DNA of 23,567 nucleotides from Nitrososphaerales archaeon (lineage in GTDB: Archaea > Thermoproteota > Nitrososphaeria > Nitrososphaerales > CADDZS01): positions 1 to 23,567 of the forward strand of contig JASHXQ010000167.1 in the NCBI GenBank assembly GCA_030043455.1, written 5' to 3'. Positions 22,274-23,567 of the stretch are shown here, one piece after another. The position numbers were made by a program, and so were the translations under genes. The notes beneath the pieces are model-generated. The model worked only from the letters and a program-made list of their open reading frames with translations, made no database searches and was not told the DNA's origin. Numbering within the stretch: the stretch's first letter is position 1; every line of letters begins with the position of its first letter.

Positions 22274-22463
22274 AGTTGTTCTTAATTCGGTCGTTAAAGC
22301 TATTTCTCAATTATTCCTCATTATACGAGAGATTTCGGCGATATGATTGTAATCTCGGGTGTGATCTCGAGTTTTCTATCAGGATAGACTGGCCAAATTT
22401 GATAAGGTTAATAGTCGACTTTCCCCTTAGTCCTCCAACGACCAAAGGGGTATGAGGAAATAA

Positions 22464-22757
22464 TTGGTAGCAGTTCCAACCACCATCGCTGGTATCGTAT
22501 CCATCATTCTTTTGTTTGCTGATGGGCTGGTCTTCGGCCTGGCAGCTAAGAAAGGAATCACTTCGGCAATTTTGATTGTAGTCGGTATAGTTCTCGCCGG
22601 TGCGATCGGTTTAGCCATTCCTTTCATCAGTCTGTCCGATGTCTGGTCGCACATAGTCAATATCGCGCTTTCGCAAGCTAATCATATTGGTGCGATCTTT
22701 TACTCCTTCCCAATATTCTGGATCATCGGGTTCGGCATCGGCCTCTGGAAGGGCTAG
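22464..22757 (+). CDS. Small multi-pass membrane protein, unknown function
   Basis: This 97-residue, very hydrophobic protein starts at TTG 22464, with GAGG 6 nt upstream. It shows three or more membrane segments: about residues 5-27 (TTIAGIVSIILLFADGLVFGL), 33-55 (TSAILIVVGIVLAGAIGLAIPF) and 76-95 (GAIFYSFPIFWIIGFGIGLW). Almost no soluble domain remains. It is divergent from the SSSCA1-like gene, and a 6-bp inverted repeat (CCCCTT 22423-22428, AAGGGG 22445-22450) lies in its leader. I recall similar short membrane proteins as conserved in Thaumarchaeota but cannot name a function. Confidence 0.65.
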   Translation: MVAVPTTIAGIVSIILLFADGLVFGLAAKKGITSAILIVVGIVLAGAIGLAIPFISLSDVWSHIVNIALSQANHIGAIFYSFPIFWIIGFGIGLWKG

Positions 22758-22768
22758 CCGGAAGCGTT

Positions 22769-22776
22769 GATATATC
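22769..22776 (+). promoter_or_regulatory. TATA box of the winged-helix gene
   Basis: GATATATC is centred about 30 nt before ATG 22803. A start about 26 nt downstream (near 22799) makes the transcript almost leaderless, supporting both the promoter and the start codon. Confidence 0.5.
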
Positions 22777-22802
22777 GACGTTGACCCGCCTTCCCTGAAA
22801 GA

Positions 22803-23237
22803 ATGCGTAGGCCGGTTACTGACATTGCGCTGCTAGCTTACATCGCCAAGAAAAATGCGAAAGTACTAAGCTATACCGAAGCAACGAAAGCTTGCAAGAG
22901 CAGCAGCTCTGCTAGCAGAGCTCTACATCAATTGATCGGGGAAGGTGTTCTGGAGCCCAAGCCGAAGCTTTTGGGACTCCGGTACGTTACCCAATACATG
23001 GTCACACAAAAGGGTAAACAGGTGGCGGAGCTTGCGCTTCAGTTAACGGAATTACGCGAAGTAGCTAAGACGAACTCATCTCAAATCCGACTAGTGGGCG
23101 TAGAGGAAAGCTCGAAGAAACAGGGTTCTCCATCAAATTCTGGACGGAATAAAGCGTCCGGTAAGAAAAGAAGAACCGAGAAGGACGCCACCAATATTTT
23201 GGATAGCCCAGCTTCAGGCGAAGCAAAGCCAGCCTAA
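22803..23237 (+). CDS. Winged-helix DNA-binding protein
   Basis: This 144-residue protein has an N-terminal winged-helix domain (about residues 5-75): VTDIALLAYIAKKNAKVLSY, then the HTH EATKACKSSSSASRALHQLIGEGVLEPK, and a wing-like GLRYVTQYMVTQKG. A long helix (QVAELALQLTELREV) follows. The last 45 residues are a disordered, Lys/Ser-rich tail (KASGKKRRTEKD) suited to nonspecific DNA contact. It is probably a transcription factor or chromatin-associated protein; targets are unknown. The TATA box at 22769-22776 supports the start. Its stop is 1 nt from the convergent aconitase stop. Confidence 0.75.
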   Translation: MRRPVTDIALLAYIAKKNAKVLSYTEATKACKSSSSASRALHQLIGEGVLEPKPKLLGLRYVTQYMVTQKGKQVAELALQLTELREVAKTNSSQIRLVGVEESSKKQGSPSNSGRNKASGKKRRTEKDATNILDSPASGEAKPA

Positions 23238-23238
23238 A

Positions 23239-23567
23239 TTATTTCGATCTGTCTTTGATAGTCTTGGTCAGGACAAAATCGAGAATTCCGCCACTCTCGT
23301 AGTATTCTCGCTCCACTATGGAATCCAGTCGTACTCTGAGATTTCTTTCCATGATTTCCCCATTTTCCCTCTCGACCTGCAGTTTTGCTTTCGAAGCAGA
23401 ATTCAAGGCACGAGCAATGTCCGCAATGGAAAACGTCTCAGTGCCATCCAGATTAAGGGTGTTTGCATTTGTTCCCGGCTCGAACTGAAGGGGGAGCACG
23501 CCCATACCGATCAAATTACTCCGGTGTATTCTCTCGAAACTTTCGGCGATAACAGCTCGGACGCCAA
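23239..23567 (-). CDS. acnA: Aconitate hydratase, C-terminal fragment (runs off right edge)
   Basis: The last 108 codons of an aconitase A-type gene are present; the frame continues past the window end. GVRAVIAESFERIHRSNLIGMGVLPLQF is the signature of the swivelling C-terminal domain in the AcnA/IRP family. A typical tail ends with FSIADIARALNSASKAKLQVER and VRLDSIVEREYYESGGILDFVLTKTI. The enzyme isomerises citrate to isocitrate using an iron-sulfur cluster whose ligands lie outside the window. It is convergent with the winged-helix gene, with only 1 nt between stops. Confidence 0.95.
   Translation of the reverse strand, partial: GVRAVIAESFERIHRSNLIGMGVLPLQFEPGTNANTLNLDGTETFSIADIARALNSASKAKLQVERENGEIMERNLRVRLDSIVEREYYESGGILDFVLTKTIKDRSK

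Noticed and set aside
1..23567. CRISPR array, IS element or integrase/attachment site
   Set aside because: No regularly spaced direct repeats, transposase, recombinase or tRNA-associated repeat was seen; gene content and composition look like ordinary chromosome.

Overview
The window looks like a chromosomal segment of a Thaumarchaeon (Nitrososphaerota), most likely a moderate-GC, Nitrososphaera-like or related soil lineage. The strongest marker is a eukaryal-type topoisomerase IB (17068-18741, minus). It is supported by a GHMP-type archaeal shikimate kinase, an NreA DNA-repair protein with a PCNA-binding tail, an archaeal-type S-adenosylhomocysteine hydrolase, an SSSCA1/p27-type zinc-ribbon protein, archaeal TATA-box promoters with very short leaders, and many TTG start codons. 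No ammonia-oxidation, rRNA, tRNA, IS or CRISPR features are visible, so the exact lineage is an inference.

Region 1 (1-1513, plus) holds the 3' end of a small membrane protein, a second small membrane protein and an F420/flavin-dependent luciferase-like oxidoreductase. Region 2 (1754-10200) is a complete seven-step shikimate pathway in two converging blocks. The plus block is DAHP synthase (aroF), aroB, archaeal aroK, aroA, aroC and a chorismate mutase-prephenate dehydrogenase fusion (tyrA), with overlapping or closely spaced genes. The minus block is aroD and aroE, which meets tyrA end to end with a 7-bp overlap. Together they take phosphoenolpyruvate and erythrose 4-phosphate to chorismate and on towards tyrosine. 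A strong hairpin sits just in front of the aroD start codon.

Region 3 (10267-12912) has tatA and a DEAD-box RNA helicase with an RGG-like tail, both minus. A 607-bp gene-free stretch with several inverted repeats follows, then a small zinc-ribbon protein (plus). Region 4 (12948-18741) is a genome-maintenance neighbourhood: MarR regulator, NreA, an unannotated 54-residue membrane peptide, a small HExxH zincin and a Nudix hydrolase (all minus), a DUF5343 protein (plus) and topoisomerase IB (minus).

Region 5 (18975-23567) contains ahcY (plus); a HAD-like protein with a degenerate motif IV, a peroxiredoxin and two small zinc-ribbon proteins (minus); a small membrane protein and a winged-helix protein (plus); and the C-terminus of aconitase running off the right edge (minus). 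Several convergent gene pairs carry perfect inverted repeats over their stop codons, suggesting hairpin-marked transcript ends. Nothing here is clearly a new defence or mobile system. The most interesting leads are the protease-NreA-TopoIB neighbourhood, the structured gene-free region upstream of the helicase, and the aroD leader hairpin.
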